From contig NSJX01000075.1 in NCBI GenBank assembly GCA_002286715.1, positions 18,942 to 82,941 on the forward strand: 64,000 nt of DNA, read 5' to 3'. Positions 1-11,820 of the stretch are shown one piece after another. This DNA comes from Dentipellis sp. KUC8613 (lineage: Eukaryota > Basidiomycota > Agaricomycetes > Russulales > Hericiaceae). Both the position numbers and the translations under genes were made by a program. How positions within the stretch are numbered: position 1 is the stretch's first letter; each line of letters starts with the position of its first letter. A model generated the notes under the pieces. The model was not told the origin of the DNA and searched no databases. It saw only the letters and a list, made by a program, of their open reading frames with translations.

Positions 1-793
1 AGGTGCGTAGATTGGGAACGTGACGCGCCCCTGCGCGCGGTCGCCCGCGACATCTGGACAATCTTGCGCATGGATCGTCGTGAGGATGATCGAGACGCTG
101 CAGAGGATGGCCAGTACCGCCGTGGTGTCTAATCGTGGAGTGTTGCCTGTATTATCATTGACGTCAGCATCAGCATCGAAATTGCGGTATCGCCATTCCC
201 GCCGACGCACGCACACGCACGCATGTGCATGCTGCGAGTACGCACCCATGATCTTTGTGGCCCCGATCTCAAACATGGCATATCCCGATACGGCACATGC
301 GTTCTTGCCTATCCAATGGCCCGCCAGGCCAATCTCATCATATATGAGAGTTGTCGCTGTGAGGCCCGCACTGACGAGTGCGACGTCCACTCCGTACAGC
401 GTAGAGGCGGCCATGCACAGCGGGACAAGCGCCCAGCGGAGCGCATGACCGGCGGCGGGCGATACGCGCCCCGAAGGCATGGGCCTCCATGGGCGATTTA
501 CGGCATCCTCGCGCGCACTCTTGTACTGGTTAGACACGTTGCATTGCAGAAGGTGCAGCCATATCCAAACCATGCCCTGCGCGAGGCGCGTAGTAGAGGC
601 GACAGGTGCGGAGACGCAGGCGAAGACTGTCTGTCGGCGTAAGTTCAGAGTATCAGCAGACACGGTCGCCGAGACAGAGCGGCGCGGGGCTTACGACGGG
701 GAAGAAAATCGTTTTGAAGTCGGTGTAGGTGAAGAGGACGAGCGTCCATGCTACATCCTTTGCGAGCTGCAGAGGGCGGCGGAGGGCAGCCAT
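1..793 (-). CDS. UbiA-family prenyltransferase / terpene-cyclase-like membrane protein (3' part off the window)
   Basis: Three exons read on the minus strand: 793-695, 630-246 and 146 to beyond 1. Introns are GT-AG and phases match. The roughly 210 residues visible start MAALRRPLQL and continue with a segment ending LFTYTDFKTIFFPV, the usual first membrane segment of fungal UbiA proteins. The first Asp-rich region reads NQYKSAREDAVNRPWRP and the second QDCPDVAGDRAQGR, both of which bind prenyl diphosphate through Mg2+ in this superfamily. Hydrophobic segments lie between them, so it should be an integral membrane enzyme of the ER or similar membranes. Fungal members either attach a prenyl chain to an aromatic acceptor or cyclise a prenyl diphosphate; the sequence does not tell which. 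The C-terminal membrane helices lie outside the window. Neighbouring GMC and P450 genes suggest secondary metabolism. Family assignment is firm, substrate unknown. Confidence 0.85.
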
Positions 794-2640
794 TGGCGCA
801 TGGCGGCGCGAGCGCGGTCGCGGGCGGATTTATGAGGTCCTACAGGACGCCGGGGGACACAACTGTCCTGCTTCGCGACTCTTGATCTGGGCAGGAGATC
901 AGAAGCCTGCGGACAACCGCCTCGGGTCCGGGGCGTGTAACTTACTACAGACGGAGCATCCCAGCGCACACTCGAGCCTGTGCGGCGGCCTCCATCTGGA
1001 GGGCTTATAGTGCTGGCGCCATGGCCACGAGCGGTCCGATTCCTATAGCGAGTCTGATTGTCGGTAATCCAGATCTGAGCGCGGACGGGTGCTTGGGGGC
1101 CGTATAGGCTGCGAAGCCCCGGTGATCTCATCTGATAACTGCTTCCGAAAGCACGTTTCAAGTGGGCAGTCTTTGGAGAAGTGCGTAGACGGCGCGGGAT
1201 GCCAACGTGATCAGTCAGAAAGAAGGCTGCACTCGCTGACCAGTCTGGACACCGTAGAACCAAGAGGTAAATCGAAGATCCGCAACGGTTTCCCAGCCAC
1301 AGAAGTCCAGGGACACTGGCAGGTCGTCAGAATTCTGACCGGGGTAAGTAGAAGCTGAAATGCAGATGATAAGGACCTTTTTCTGGGTAAGGGGTGCTGG
1401 AAAGAGTCTACTCGATATAGTCGTTGTGTGGAGCAGCGTGAGTGGGGGAGATGAAAGCGCAGTATAAGCGCGTGCGCCCCGATGAGCCAACACGCTGACC
1501 CGCTCTATCCGCCGCGCATCTGGACGTCAAGCTTCGGTAGCACCTGAATTTTGCGTCGATGCAGTCCACAGGAAATCTTGTTCTGGATTCTGTACGATCA
1601 CACTGAGAGCATGGTGGATCACCTCATCGTTATTAAAAATAGAGATAAAACATACTACACGCGTTCAACACTCAGGGTACCATCCCCGATGACTTTCGGA
1701 GTAAGACAACAAAGGGTTAGATCGCGGATTCCGAGGGACGCAAATCACTCGCCAAGTAATGCCTACTACTGCCTGTGCAAAACAGGGTTGAGGACGTTGA
1801 AAGAATTGACATTTGAGATTCTGATTACGTGGAATCATGAAAGCTATGTGCCCTATATGGCGACCTATCAGTCTTCAAATGTACGAAAAATAGTACTGGA
1901 ATACTACCACGAAGGTGGACAACCACCGTGTACCCTGCATCACCTTGCACTCTCTCGTCATCCGATGCTTCATGAATGATATCAGAGGTACATAGAGACA
2001 CGCAGCATTCGTGAGACCTACCAAAGTCAGAAATAAGATCATCTGTTCCAGCAGAAATTGTGATCATGATGACAACGAGCGTAAACGCAATTGTCTCAGA
2101 TTCTGATGAGATGGAGAGGTGTCGGCAATAGGCCCAATAGTGCGCGTATTACTCACTATTCGGAAAGTAAAGATGCGGACAAATATGTAAAACAGCACAT
2201 CAAGCTCGGGATGCGCGGTCAGAGGTGGAGAATCGCAGGAAGGAGTACGTCGTATCCATGGGTTTAGACGGGATCAAAGGGACGCTGGGGAAATGAATCG
2301 CGCTGCGATCGTTCCGGGGTCTCGGGGCTGGTCCCTGACTTTGAACATAGTAAGTACAAGCTATACAGTGCCGTCACGTTAACTTCAGCCCAAAGCACGG
2401 GGATATGTTCCCTGCAATCAACGGTGGCGTGAAGAAAAAAGGATGCCCCACAACATACGGGGGGTCAACCTCGACATGGAGAGAAGAGCCATTTAGAGAC
2501 GTCGATCACCGCTAGGAGCGTCCTGCCTACAACATAATTATAAAGAAAATGGTTAGCAGAGAACATGCTTAAGGATCGTTACTCAGCAGTGTGCCCAATG
2601 CGGTGCATAGGTGTATCGCAGGTCTTATCCAGTAGACGAC
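794..2640. other. Intergenic region, no supported gene
   Basis: About 1.8 kb upstream of the UbiA gene. Open frames on both strands show no recognisable domain. The longest plus-strand frame (1551-1979) has its first ATG at 1611 and a composition that does not look like a conserved protein. No tRNA or long repeat was recognised. The stretch beyond 2280 shows faint resemblance to the kinase remnant that follows. Confidence 0.6.
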
Positions 2641-2649
2641 CCTCAGCTT

Positions 2650-3437
2650 TCTTCTTCGCTCTTGACAGGAAGCACGGGATGGGGCGATGACTAGCGTGTC
2701 GTGCTGTGGGCAACGCGTCTAAGCCGCGACCTTAAATCGCGCTGGAGCGTTCCGCCGCATGCCTGAATAGATGGCTTCGATTTCTTTTCGATGAATGCAT
2801 TAGTACTTCGTCTGTATGGCACATCAGCATAACCGTAAATTGCATTATGACACTTACTTCGAACATAAGCTTAGTGCCAAACTGCCAGATATCGAGCTTG
2901 AACGAATCACAGGGGTCCGTTGGTTCGGGACCTCAAAACAATAGGTTTCGTGTATAAGTCTAGGTTACCAAACGGAAAGCCTGTGCCGGTGCATACGGAT
3001 GGACAAGCATCTGGCTCGAACATCACGGCCGTCTTGAAGTCGCTGACGTGTACGTATACTTTTGCGCATGCGGCACTCGCATTTTCTTCATTCGCGATGA
3101 ATCGATGACTCTGATTGAATAGAGAAATGAAAGATATCTATGCGCTAGGAGGCGAAAGCAGAATACACGTAGCAATATTTTTTGCACCCTCAGACGAGAC
3201 GTGGCACCAATTCCAAGTGTGTAGACATCATGGTAGTTCGTCTTCTCACCGACTGCCAATGCGCATAGAGGCATGAAATCCTCGATTGAGGGAATGTGTG
3301 CTATTAGCTGTGATGCTAGGCAGCCACTGAACTTGGAGCTTGTGAGTCCTAGGACGCGGACGCTGCTTGATGGAGAGGCTTGAGAATGAGCGGACAAGAT
3401 CAGTAAGCGCCGGAGTCAAACTCACAAGAGTCACAAG
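2650..3437 (-). pseudogene. Decayed PKL-family kinase-like gene (copy 0)
   Basis: Reading the minus strand from about 3050 gives DFKTAVMFEPDACPS, then a stretch matching the activation-segment region of the intact copies (intact form DFETAVMFEPDTDPS). The frame then breaks: the region matching the conserved PYDPFKLDVWQ block reads as DSFKLDIWQF in another frame and stops intervene. Near 2700 a short match to the last exon of the family survives, also with a stop. The part between about 3060 and 3437 is too worn to align. The family promoter motif sits just upstream at 3438-3459, in the right orientation. This is an old inactivated copy of the genes at 12.9-18.6 kb and 42.9 kb. Confidence 0.65.
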
Positions 3438-3459
3438 TTCGAACCGGTGGGATCACGTG
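3438..3459 (-). promoter_or_regulatory. PKL promoter motif copy (CACGTG + TTCGAA)
   Basis: Reading the minus strand, CACGTG (3459-3454) is followed eight bases later by GGTTCGAA. The same two-part arrangement precedes four other members or relics of the PKL kinase family in this window. Here it survives upstream of a dead copy and its second half is altered. Confidence 0.4.
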
Positions 3460-3985
3460 CGCAGCTAAACCCGGAAGTATTTTCCGCGGGACAGTGGGAC
3501 TCTGGTTAGCCATGGACAGCCGGCTGAGAGAAAAAAAAAATGACAGACATCAGCCTAGGCGCCAGCATTCGTACAGACAAATTTGAGGAACGACGGCACT
3601 GAACCGGACGACCGTCATGGACGTCAATCTTGTCAAGCGCCCATAAGTACACGCCGACTATAGACCGAACCGCTTCGAGGAATGATCGGTTTGCTTTCGA
3701 TTTGTACCTCTTGCAAGGCGAGAAAGCCCGCTTTTGGCTCAAGCAGCAGCCCATACACCATGAAGCACAGTAATGCGTCGGTTCCTTCATCTGACACTAG
3801 TAGCAGAAAAGAAAATGCAACTGAGCAATTGGTCTGAAGAAAATCCGCTCCGCACGGCCCTTTCGGTCAACTGCACGTCGAGCTCCGTGTTTTCATAACC
3901 GCCACCATCGTGCCTTTATCCCAATTTACGCCGTTGTTCCTAGCTCTCGATATATACAGCTCACAGGATCCATAATCAAGGCTGC
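3460..3985. other. Intergenic region
   Basis: About 500 bases between the kinase relic and the inverted-repeat element. A minus-strand frame (3790-3506) is open but shows no domain. Nothing else seen. Confidence 0.5.
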
Positions 3986-3987
3986 TA

Positions 3988-4013
3988 AGATATGGCGCGC
4001 CCAAAAGCCACAC
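3988..4013 (+). repeat. Left terminal inverted repeat
   Basis: A 26-base perfect inverted match to the right end of the same element, including the unusual GGCGCGCC core. It continues imperfectly to about 4025. Confidence 0.8.
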
Positions 4014-4831
4014 CCCTTATGTAATCCAACTTCGTCGTCGTCGTCGACGCGCTACTGCTCGACAACATCAGTATGATATACTTTATAGCTCTCTGGGATG
4101 CATAGGAGATGGTCTTTGCTTGCATCCCCTGAAATTTATTTCTTGATTGAAGCATTTTTCGGCAACTTATAAGCCGATTTTTTCGAAGTCTCCCAATTGA
4201 CTCCTTTCGACTTCCGGGCCTCTCGGGTGAATTTTCGCATTTGGACTTCAGGACATTTGGCGGGGTCATGTGATGTTTATGTAATACACACGTGACGGTA
4301 CACGTGCCTTCCTTGAGCTCAGAGAGTGCTTGAAAGCACGATAAAGGTGGAATTTCAGCTTCAAGAAAGCATTGGAGTCTGTGGATATAAAGAGCAGACT
4401 TTCCTGATTTAATTTTGGCATTTTTTGAAGTCAAAGCGAGCGAAGTGACTCGTGCTGCGGCGATGCTGCATCACCGTGCTCAGAGCGAGTGTGTACAGTA
4501 CTACACAGCAAACACGATATATTGCATCGAGAGTGAGGTCAACATGAAGGTAGATGGCCTAGCGGCAAGCATCCCTGTCTGAAATTTTGTTTTCACGAAG
4601 GTGGCTAAGTTCGATCCTCACAGTGAGCATATTCTCTGTCAGATGTCCCCGATGTCTTCGTGACTATTTTGTCAAGTTCTTTATCCGGAACATGCATTAT
4701 TTTGCTTATTACACCTCCCTTTTGGATCATCTATCTTTTCCCCCCCTCTGATCCCCCGCAAACCACAGGAAGGGTGTCATGCCCGAGCAAATTGGCGGGT
4801 TCCCACGCCTGCACAGCCACATTACGTAAAC

Positions 4832-4857
4832 GTGTGGCTTTTGGGCGCGCCATATCT
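4832..4857 (-). repeat. Right terminal inverted repeat
   Basis: The inverted partner of the left terminal repeat of the 870 bp element. It begins with AGATATGG on the minus strand and is followed outward by TA. Confidence 0.8.
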
Positions 4858-5011
4858 TACATGTCGTTGGCCACCGCCGCAAGCGCCAGTAACGTTTCCA
4901 GGGCCGTGCCATGCGATATAACGTGCACAGAAGATCGTCCATCACATTCTCTTATAATACATCGTCATATTCGCCGGCTCACCCGCTGACGTCTGCCTGC
5001 AGCTTCCAGCT

Positions 5012-7904
5012 ATGCACTCGCCCTTCGGTTTCGCAATAGCTTTGGGCACACTCTTCGCTGCAAGCCTGGCCGGTGCTAGCTCCCAATGTCAATCGCTTCC
5101 CAGCGCTCCGTCGGCTGCCGACGCACGCGCCTTCTCACGGATCTCGTTTGACTACATTGTTGTCGGTACGCACTCACATCAGAGATCCTCACCGACACGG
5201 GCTTCTTTTGTTTGACGTTTTCTTTCAGGTGGTGGTACTGCAGGCCTTACGGTCGCTTCGCGGTACGCATGGTGTGCTTCTCATCCTTCGCGCTGATCAT
5301 GACGTCCTGTCTCTAGACTCGCGGAAACCCCGAACGTCCAAGTTGGTGTTCTAGAGGCCGGCTTCTTTCACCAGGGAGACCCTCTCGTAGATGTTCCAGG
5401 TGCGTATTCTTTCTGCTCTGTTCGGACTCGCGTTCACATCGTGCACGTTGAGCAGGGGACATTGGGCTTGCTCAGGGTAATGCCTCCTACGATTGGGCTT
5501 TCTCGACTGTGCCACAGTCAGGGGCAGCCGGGCGCCAGATCTCTCAGCCTAGGTACGTATTGTGACCAACTACCTTGTCTGACACCACAGTTTCAGACTG
5601 ACACATGTCATGGCAGGGGCAAGATGCTCGGTGGCTCGAGCGGGCTGAACCTGTTGGCATGGAACCGGCCCTCGAAGCCGGAGCTCGATGCTTGGGACCA
5701 CTTTGCTCCTGGTACGGGCTGGAACTGGACGGGCCTCCTCAGGTATATGATGAAGGCCGAGTCGATCATGGCGGGAGAATGGAACCCCTTCCCAGGGCTT
5801 ACGCCCCAAGAGGAGAATGATACGTACGACTCGGCGGTCGATGGTACGACTGGGCCTATTAGGGTATGTGGCGTCGTGTGGCAGGTGAAGGGGTCGCTGA
5901 AGTGCGTATGGCTAGGCCTCGCTCAACGTGCTATACCCTGACAATGTGCCTCCGTTTGTCTCTTCGCTGAATAACGTCGGGATCTCGACGAATCCAAACG
6001 CGGTACGGAACTTCCTGCGTTTATGGAGGGTCCAAGACCCTTAATTTACCAGTCGACAGGATGCAGGCAACACCACTGGCGTCTACAACACACGGACCTG
6101 TATCGACCGCTCAACGGGCACCCGCTCCTATGCGGCGCAATATTACTGTCGCTCTTCCTCGCAGTCAAATTTCCACGTCCTGACAAACTCTCAGGTACGG
6201 TTCACAGTTTGTCCATATATCGATAAAGTCATTGAGACGTAAGGCAGGTGACGAAGATTGTATTCAAGCCAGGTGCTCAGAACGTCACAGCTACTGGCGT
6301 GCGGTTCGTGGTCAATGGTCAATCATATGTGGTCGATGCTAGTACGGAAGTCATTCTCGCCGCGGGGACCGTACAAACACCACAAATCCTGGAGCTATCT
6401 GGTATGACCTCTATCGCGTGGTTGGGTCACTTACTGATCGGTAACAGGCATCGGTAACCGCACCATCCTTGATCAGGCAGGCGTGCAGACACTGGTCAAT
6501 CTGCCCGGCGTAGGAGAAAATCTCCAAGTACGTCGCCTTTTTTACATTTGTGAGCCATATCTCAATCTTCAAGAAAGGAACATCTTTTTGCACCGGTGCA
6601 ATATCAGCTCAACTCTAGTGTGATCAATTTCGGTATACTTTCCTCCTTTCGATTCGTAGAATATCCAGCTCAATGGGCGCAGATACACTCCGGATCAATG
6701 CATCCTTCGCTGCCGCTCAAGCCGCTCAATAGTACGACGCCCCTTTTCTTTACTCGCATAAATCGTCTCATCAGACACAGTTCCGCCTCTCACACTGGTT
6801 GGCTCGCTGCCTCCGACTCGGCTTTCGCATACCTCCCATTTGGCGTGTTTGTCAATGCATCTGACAAATCTGCGCTCATTTCCGCATTCAATGCTTCCAC
6901 GCAGGTAGCCGGTACAACACCGCTGCAGGCGCTGCAGTACGAGATACAGGCAGGGTGGCTTCAGGAAGACGATGTGCCGCAGGTAGAGGTACTTGTGTTC
7001 AGCAAGGGTCTCATTTCGCCCGCAGATGATCAGGTATATACGACACTGCTAGGAGGATTCCAGGTGCGTTCCTTTGGTCCCGTCAATATTCTGGTTCGCT
7101 AATGTTCGCGTGGACAATAGCACCCCGTGGCTCGCGGGTCTATCGTACGCACACATTCATCTCGATTTTCGTAGGATCTCTTGTTGATGTTCACTGAAGC
7201 ACATAAACTCGAGTAACCCCCTCGCATATCCTGTCATCGACGGCAACTACCTAGACAACGACTATGGTGCGTGCTCCATACCTCGCTTCTGCTTGGGCGC
7301 TTCTTAACGGTTTGGTTGCCAGACGTCTTGACGATCGTGAATGCTGTCAAGCTGGCGCGCCGAGTGGGCACAGTAGCGCCGTTTTCGAATATCGTTGTCA
7401 CTGAGACAAATCCGCCTCCTGGAGAGCTCTCCGACGCCGATCTCATCAAGTGCGTTTGTCCTTACCAGGCTATTATTAACACGAACTGATGCGACACGCG
7501 ATGCAGCTGGGTTAGAACAACGGCGAACGTAGGTTCTCTAAGTTTTACTGCGGATACTCTTAGTTGACGATGGCGCATAGCCCGGGAGCCACCTCATAGG
7601 CACTGCAGCTATGGCTCCCAAATCTATAGGTGGTGCGTAACATACTAATTATTGATGTCCGGCTCTGACAGATGAAGCACAGGCGTCGTAGACGGTCAGC
7701 TAAAGGTATACGGGACGACCAACGTCCGTGTCGCCGACGCGAGCATCATGCCGCTTCTCATTGCGACGCATATCCAGCAGCCCGTGTTCGCCATTGCCGA
7801 GAAGGTGCTGTATTTATGGCTGGCATATGAAGGCGTCTATACTCACCCTGGAATTTACTTCTCAGCTCGCCGATATATTGAAGCAGGCACATCACGCACA
7901 CTAG
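5012..7904 (+). CDS. Secreted GMC oxidoreductase (aryl-alcohol-oxidase/choline-dehydrogenase-like)
   Basis: About nineteen short exons join in frame to roughly 600 residues, ending AHHAH then TAG at 7902. Residues 1-25 form a signal peptide (MHSPFGFAIALG...). The FAD-binding Rossmann motif VVGGGTAGLTVASR is assembled over introns 1 and 2, and LEAG follows. The GMC signature region reads GGSSGLNLLAWNRP, and PGVGENLQ with EHLFAPVQY follow in the middle. In the C-terminal domain SHLIGTAAM carries the first catalytic His, and VRVADASIMPLLIATHIQQ the second position, also His. FAD enzymes of this family oxidise alcohols outside the cell, usually making H2O2 for lignin attack; some act in secondary metabolism. 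Exact substrate cannot be told. A TIR element ends 155 bases upstream. Donor and acceptor choices for the short exons near 6630-6780 and 7120-7200 rest on family patterns. Confidence 0.9.
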
Positions 7905-8521
7905 TCACTCGAATGTATCGGATATCTACCTGTCGCATATATCCTCACATGTTATCCCGGAGCTACAACCATCTTCCTGTGCTTTATTATAATGCTATGT
8001 ATTGTTCGAGCTATCAATACGGGTCACTGTCGTGGGAGGATGCCTTTGAAAGCAGTGATGAGGGCCCAGAAGTAATCGAATATGGTGGGTTGGGTTGGGC
8101 TGGGTCACAGTATATCTCTATGTTACCTGACTCTTTAGAATGATAGGAACATTGAGTCCGTAAGTCATGCTCTGGTGCTCGATTCCCAGTACTAGTCATC
8201 ACTTGGCTATAGATTTGTAATTTTACGCACGACCTTCAAGTCGGTGTATGTGGCTTCCTTACCAATGATAGTATTGGCTATGACCATAAGGGAGGCTAAA
8301 TTTACATCTAGAGCAATGTAGACGCCATGAAACAGCCCGAACAGAACGCAAAAGAGACAATAGCCAGTTCAAACCCGGTGATGCTACGCAGAAATAGGGC
8401 TTCCAACATACTGTACAATATCAATACGCCCTAATCCAATCCGATCCCGGAACGAATGTCCCAATCGCGTGTAGTCTCCTGCGCCGAACGCGATATCAAA
8501 AAGCGAACCCTCATCAACGTC
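7905..8521. other. Convergent intergenic region
   Basis: About 600 bases between the 3' ends of the GMC and P450 genes. It holds a short GGTTGGGTTGGGCTGGG run near 8088-8104 and no supported gene. Confidence 0.6.
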
Positions 8522-10806
8522 TCACGCAGGCGGCCTCGCAGGCACCGTCGCCTCCGCCTCCGCAATCGCTTGCGCAAGTATCTCCTCCGTCGCGCCCGAG
8601 CGCGGCACGAGCCTCACCTTGAACGGCTTCGGCGCGCTATCTCATAACCATCAGGAATGCAATCACAAGAAAAGAATAAACGAAACGTACGCGACAAGGC
8701 CCGTGGCGAACTCGATGGGCGCATCGGCGTCGGCAGGCGAGGCGGGGACGAGGGTGTAGAGCGCGAGCGTGCGCGCGACGACGAGGAAGGTGAGTTGGCT
8801 GGCAAGGTGCAGGCCGGGGCAGGCACTGAAGTTGACAGGATTAGGCAAGTGAGATGGATGGTGAGAAGCATGAGACGCACCGCCGTCCGAAGCCGAAGAT
8901 TAGCGTGCGCGGGTCGCGTGGCGGGACGCCTGATTTGGGCAGGAAACGTTCAGGGTTGAATGTGTCGGGGTCGGGGTACATCTCTTCATCGTGAAGCATC
9001 GACCTATGCTAGGGGTTATCAAGGCGGACATACAGGTTCGACCGGAGAACGCACCAGATGTTCGCGGTGACCCACGTGCCCTTCGGTATTCTGTATCCTG
9101 CAAAGGTATCTTCTTTCCTCGGGGCGTGAGAGACGAGCGGGACGGGTGGGTTATACCTGAAGATCTGTCACCGTATCAAGTATGAGCTGAGGACGGACAG
9201 TAGGTAAGAAGTATGGGGGTAGCACCTCTTGGACGACGGCGTCAATGTATGGGAGGTCGATCCGGTCCGCGAGGGTGGGAAGGTGCGCGACACCAGTAGA
9301 GGAAGAGCCACCGAGGACACGGAGCAGCTCTGCATGCGCTTTATCCTGCACGACTGGGTGGCGGGAGAGGAATAGAAGGAAGGACTGCAGCGTCGCGACG
9401 GTCTATTGTCGGCAAAGTTAGATGTATCCACCTTCTGAGCGAAGAATAGCGTACTGTAGACACACCGGCTGAACCCACGTCGATGTGTGGTTAGAACCGC
9501 ATTGTTAGAGGCATTAGGGGAACGCACCATCATATACACTCCCTGTTGCGCCTATCAAAATTCTCTCGTCCGCTTTCGACATATTTGGGAACTCCTCTAG
9601 GTTATGCTTCACGAATGACGGTTGTGCTGTCCCGGCTGCCTGCACAGAATATTCTGTGAGGGCGACAGTTCAAGCACTGACAGAAAGGAGGGCTGACCAT
9701 ATCAGCTTTGACGCGCTCGAACGGCGGGCGCGTGAGCGTCCAAAATAGCTGCTTCGCCTCGGCCGCCCAACGGCGGAAGTGTGCACCCGGGAACCACGTA
9801 GGGACATAACTCACTGTGCACACACGCATTGTTAGTAAAATTGCAGCTAGGCTCCATTTGGGAGGTTAGAGTGGGCGATACACACATATCGGCATAGTGT
9901 TGACGGCCCACCGCCCGGGCTGGAGCGCGAGGTTCGTCTGCGCCTGGACCTGACGTGCGAGCTCGCCGTACTGCGCCGCAAAGTCACGCCCATATGCGAA
10001 CTGCACGATCATGGTCTCCACGAGCCTGCACACGCCCACGACCGTGATCATCAGACGAACGACGAAAGTACAGAGAATAGAGAACACACGCACTTTCCCA
10101 CTGCCTCCCTCGGATCGCCCTCCACCATCATGCGAAGAAGCGCGAGGCTATGCGCGCCCAGGAAGTTGCCCCAGCCGTCCTGGTCGAGGAGGTACCGCTC
10201 GTTGAGCGCGCTATGCAGGAAGCGGCGGCCCTTGCGCAGGCGCTCGCCGTATTGTGTGAAGCCGACGTTGTCCTGCCGCCCCAGCAGGTCGGCCATGGGC
10301 CAGCGCGGCCGGTTACAGTAGATGAGTGAGCGTTTCTCGAAGAGCTCGAGCACGGTGTCGAGGTTGGTCATGAGAATGACTTGTTGCGAGAGCGAGGTGA
10401 TCGTCATCAGTGGACCTGCGCGTCCCAGGCCAGATTGAGATCGTATGGCTCATAGAGATGTGGCTTCAGCGTACCACTGTTACGTGCCCATGCGTGGTAT
10501 AGCTTCCATGGCTCCTGCGGCGGGATTGTGCGCACCTTTGGGCCTGGGGATTAGGAGCGTGTCAAGCAGCGAGCGTGACGCGTACCATCATGATTACTTA
10601 CCTGGAGGAAGCGGTCGCCGCAGAAGCCTGCCAACGACGAGCTGCAGAAAGAAGATAGGAAGCAGACCTAGGAGGACGTATGGCGCGAGCCTTAGAAGAT
10701 CCTCCTTCGGGGCCGCGCGCAGCTGGCGGAACTGCTTCTCCGCCTCATGAGGCAAGTCGTGCACCCAGGCAAAGAGCGTCGCGGTCGCAGTGTCCCAAGA
10801 CGACAT
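8522..10806 (-). CDS. Cytochrome P450 monooxygenase (OrdA-like fungal class)
   Basis: About thirteen exons; ATG at 10806, stop at 8522-8524, roughly 500 residues. The N-terminus has a membrane anchor (PYVLLGLLPIFFLQLVVGR) then PLPPGPKEPWKLYHAW. Later come LELFEKRSLIYCNRPRWPM, the I-helix as AGVSTT (usually AGxDTT) built across a split exon, the K-helix ExxR as EIFR, PDTFNPERF, and the haem loop FGFGRRACPGLHLA with the haem-ligating Cys. The junction giving EIFR uses an acceptor near 9168; the next AG downstream loses the frame. Acts at the ER with a P450 reductase, inserting oxygen into a lipophilic substrate. The Asp-to-Ser change in the I-helix is unusual but not inactivating by itself. It converges with the GMC gene; with the UbiA gene it may belong to one pathway. 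Confidence 0.9.
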
Positions 10807-11115
10807 GGAGATCCGTTGTAGAGTGCCAGGAAAGACAGCGATGCAGAGAAGGCATTGCAGGTGGGCGATAAGTAACGTATATAAGGTGGATCATGATCGC
10901 TGTGATCAGGTGCGTCGAGCGTGCGCATGTCCTTTGCCGCAAGGCTTCGACAGAATTCGCAGGCGCTAAACTTAACAAATCAGCATCAGAACATGACAGT
11001 CGCCTCTGACCTCATGGGCCGACAAAAGCCGTTTCGACATGGCGCACAATTTGGAAGGAGAGGTCTGCGTGAACAGGTCATCGGCGCGGTGAATTGTCCT
11101 GGTAATAGGCGCCCG
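10807..11115. other. Intergenic region upstream of the P450
   Basis: About 300 bases containing the P450 promoter. No gene seen. Confidence 0.5.
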
Positions 11116-11138
11116 CACGTGCAAGTCGGCTTGTTCAA
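11116..11138 (+). promoter_or_regulatory. PKL promoter motif copy (CACGTG + CTTGTTCAA)
   Basis: CACGTG at 11116-11121 is followed after eight bases by CTTGTTCAA (11130-11138). The arrangement and orientation match those before the intact PKL genes. It precedes the plus-strand relic that starts near 11250. Confidence 0.45.
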
Positions 11139-11249
11139 ATTCTCCAAAGGCATACGTTCTCCTGAAGCCTCAACCTCATGAGACAGGATTGCACAATCTC
11201 AAAGTCGTCGTATCTCGAAGATGTACATCTCATTTTTTTTCCAACTGTC

Positions 11250-11820
11250 ACGCACTTACAACGACTTTTCAAGACTTGTACGCAGTCAATTTCGCGATGT
11301 TTTCAAGACGCGGGTATCACGAGCTGGAGTCTGGACTCTGGGTCCGGCCATTGTATGTTGGAGGTGATGAATACACATGTTGGAATTATTATCTCCCCAC
11401 GGAGATAGGAAGGCTTGAGGGAGACAGTCGTGGAACGAGCACTCATACGCAAGAGCGCTCTAGTAGCGCTAGGCCTTTTCGAATACCTGGTGCGTAAGAC
11501 AAGACGTCTCGACGACGCGTAAAGACATAATACTAATACAACCTGCAGAAACAACTCACATGTCTTGCCTTTCCGTGGAACGGACGGGACAAGGCCGTGC
11601 GCGTCGTCGCGTTTAGGAGCGAGGGTTGCACGCCTCTGCGCATTCTGTGCAGGTTTGCGACAGACCTTCTTGCGACGCACACCAACAATCATCTTGCACC
11701 TTTTACTATATGGTCAGCGGCGACACTATCCGCTGGTGTTGCAGGCTCTCAGACGAGACCTGTCACTATCTTATCTGTCGGATGACGTTCATCTGTTTTC
11801 AGGCCGTCTGAGGCTCATTT
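11250..11820 (+). pseudogene. Diverged PKL-family kinase-like remnant (plus strand)
   Basis: Around 11576-11690 a plus-strand frame reads DKAVRVVAFRSEG, then ILCRFATDLLATHTNNHLAP. This aligns with the intact-family block VRIVVLRETG...ILRKIATEPLALLTHNHVLP. Upstream, near 11270-11340, QFRDVF followed by GVWTLGP resembles the N-terminal block EFRGVLQDAGVMLWP. The frame is interrupted and the C-terminal half (HRDxxxxN, DFE, PYDPFKLDVWQ) was not found. A family promoter motif lies at 11116-11138. It is most likely a decayed copy older than the minus-strand array; a rapidly evolving gene cannot be excluded. Confidence 0.5.

Larger units (their letters stand above)
3986..4859. mobile_element. Non-autonomous DNA element with terminal inverted repeats and TA target site
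   Basis: The left end (3988 onward) begins AGATATGGCGCGCCCAAAAG and the right end (4857 backward on the minus strand) begins with the same bases. Identity runs for 26 bases (to 4013 on the left) and resumes with a TTAYGTAAT block after a short variable gap. Each end is flanked by TA (3986-3987 and 4858-4859), the duplication made by Tc1/mariner-type transposases. The element is 870 bp between the TA pairs. Its longest internal frame (minus, 4434 to the left end) shows no DDE/DDD motif and no similarity I recognise, so it is best read as a MITE-like passenger moved by a transposase coded elsewhere. The right end lies 155 bases before the GMC start codon. Confidence 0.7.

Noticed and set aside
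1551..1979. A 142-codon plus-strand frame
   Set aside because: No ATG at its start, no recognisable domain and no supporting splice or promoter context.
4605..4640. Possible tRNA B box (GTTCGATCC)
   Set aside because: No pairing T stem and no A box or acceptor stem at the right distance. A similar GGTTCGAAC at 3438-3446 fails the same test.
9168..9240. Loss of the ExxR motif in the P450
   Set aside because: An apparent break came from using the wrong acceptor; the acceptor before ATCTTCAGG restores EIFR and the frame.
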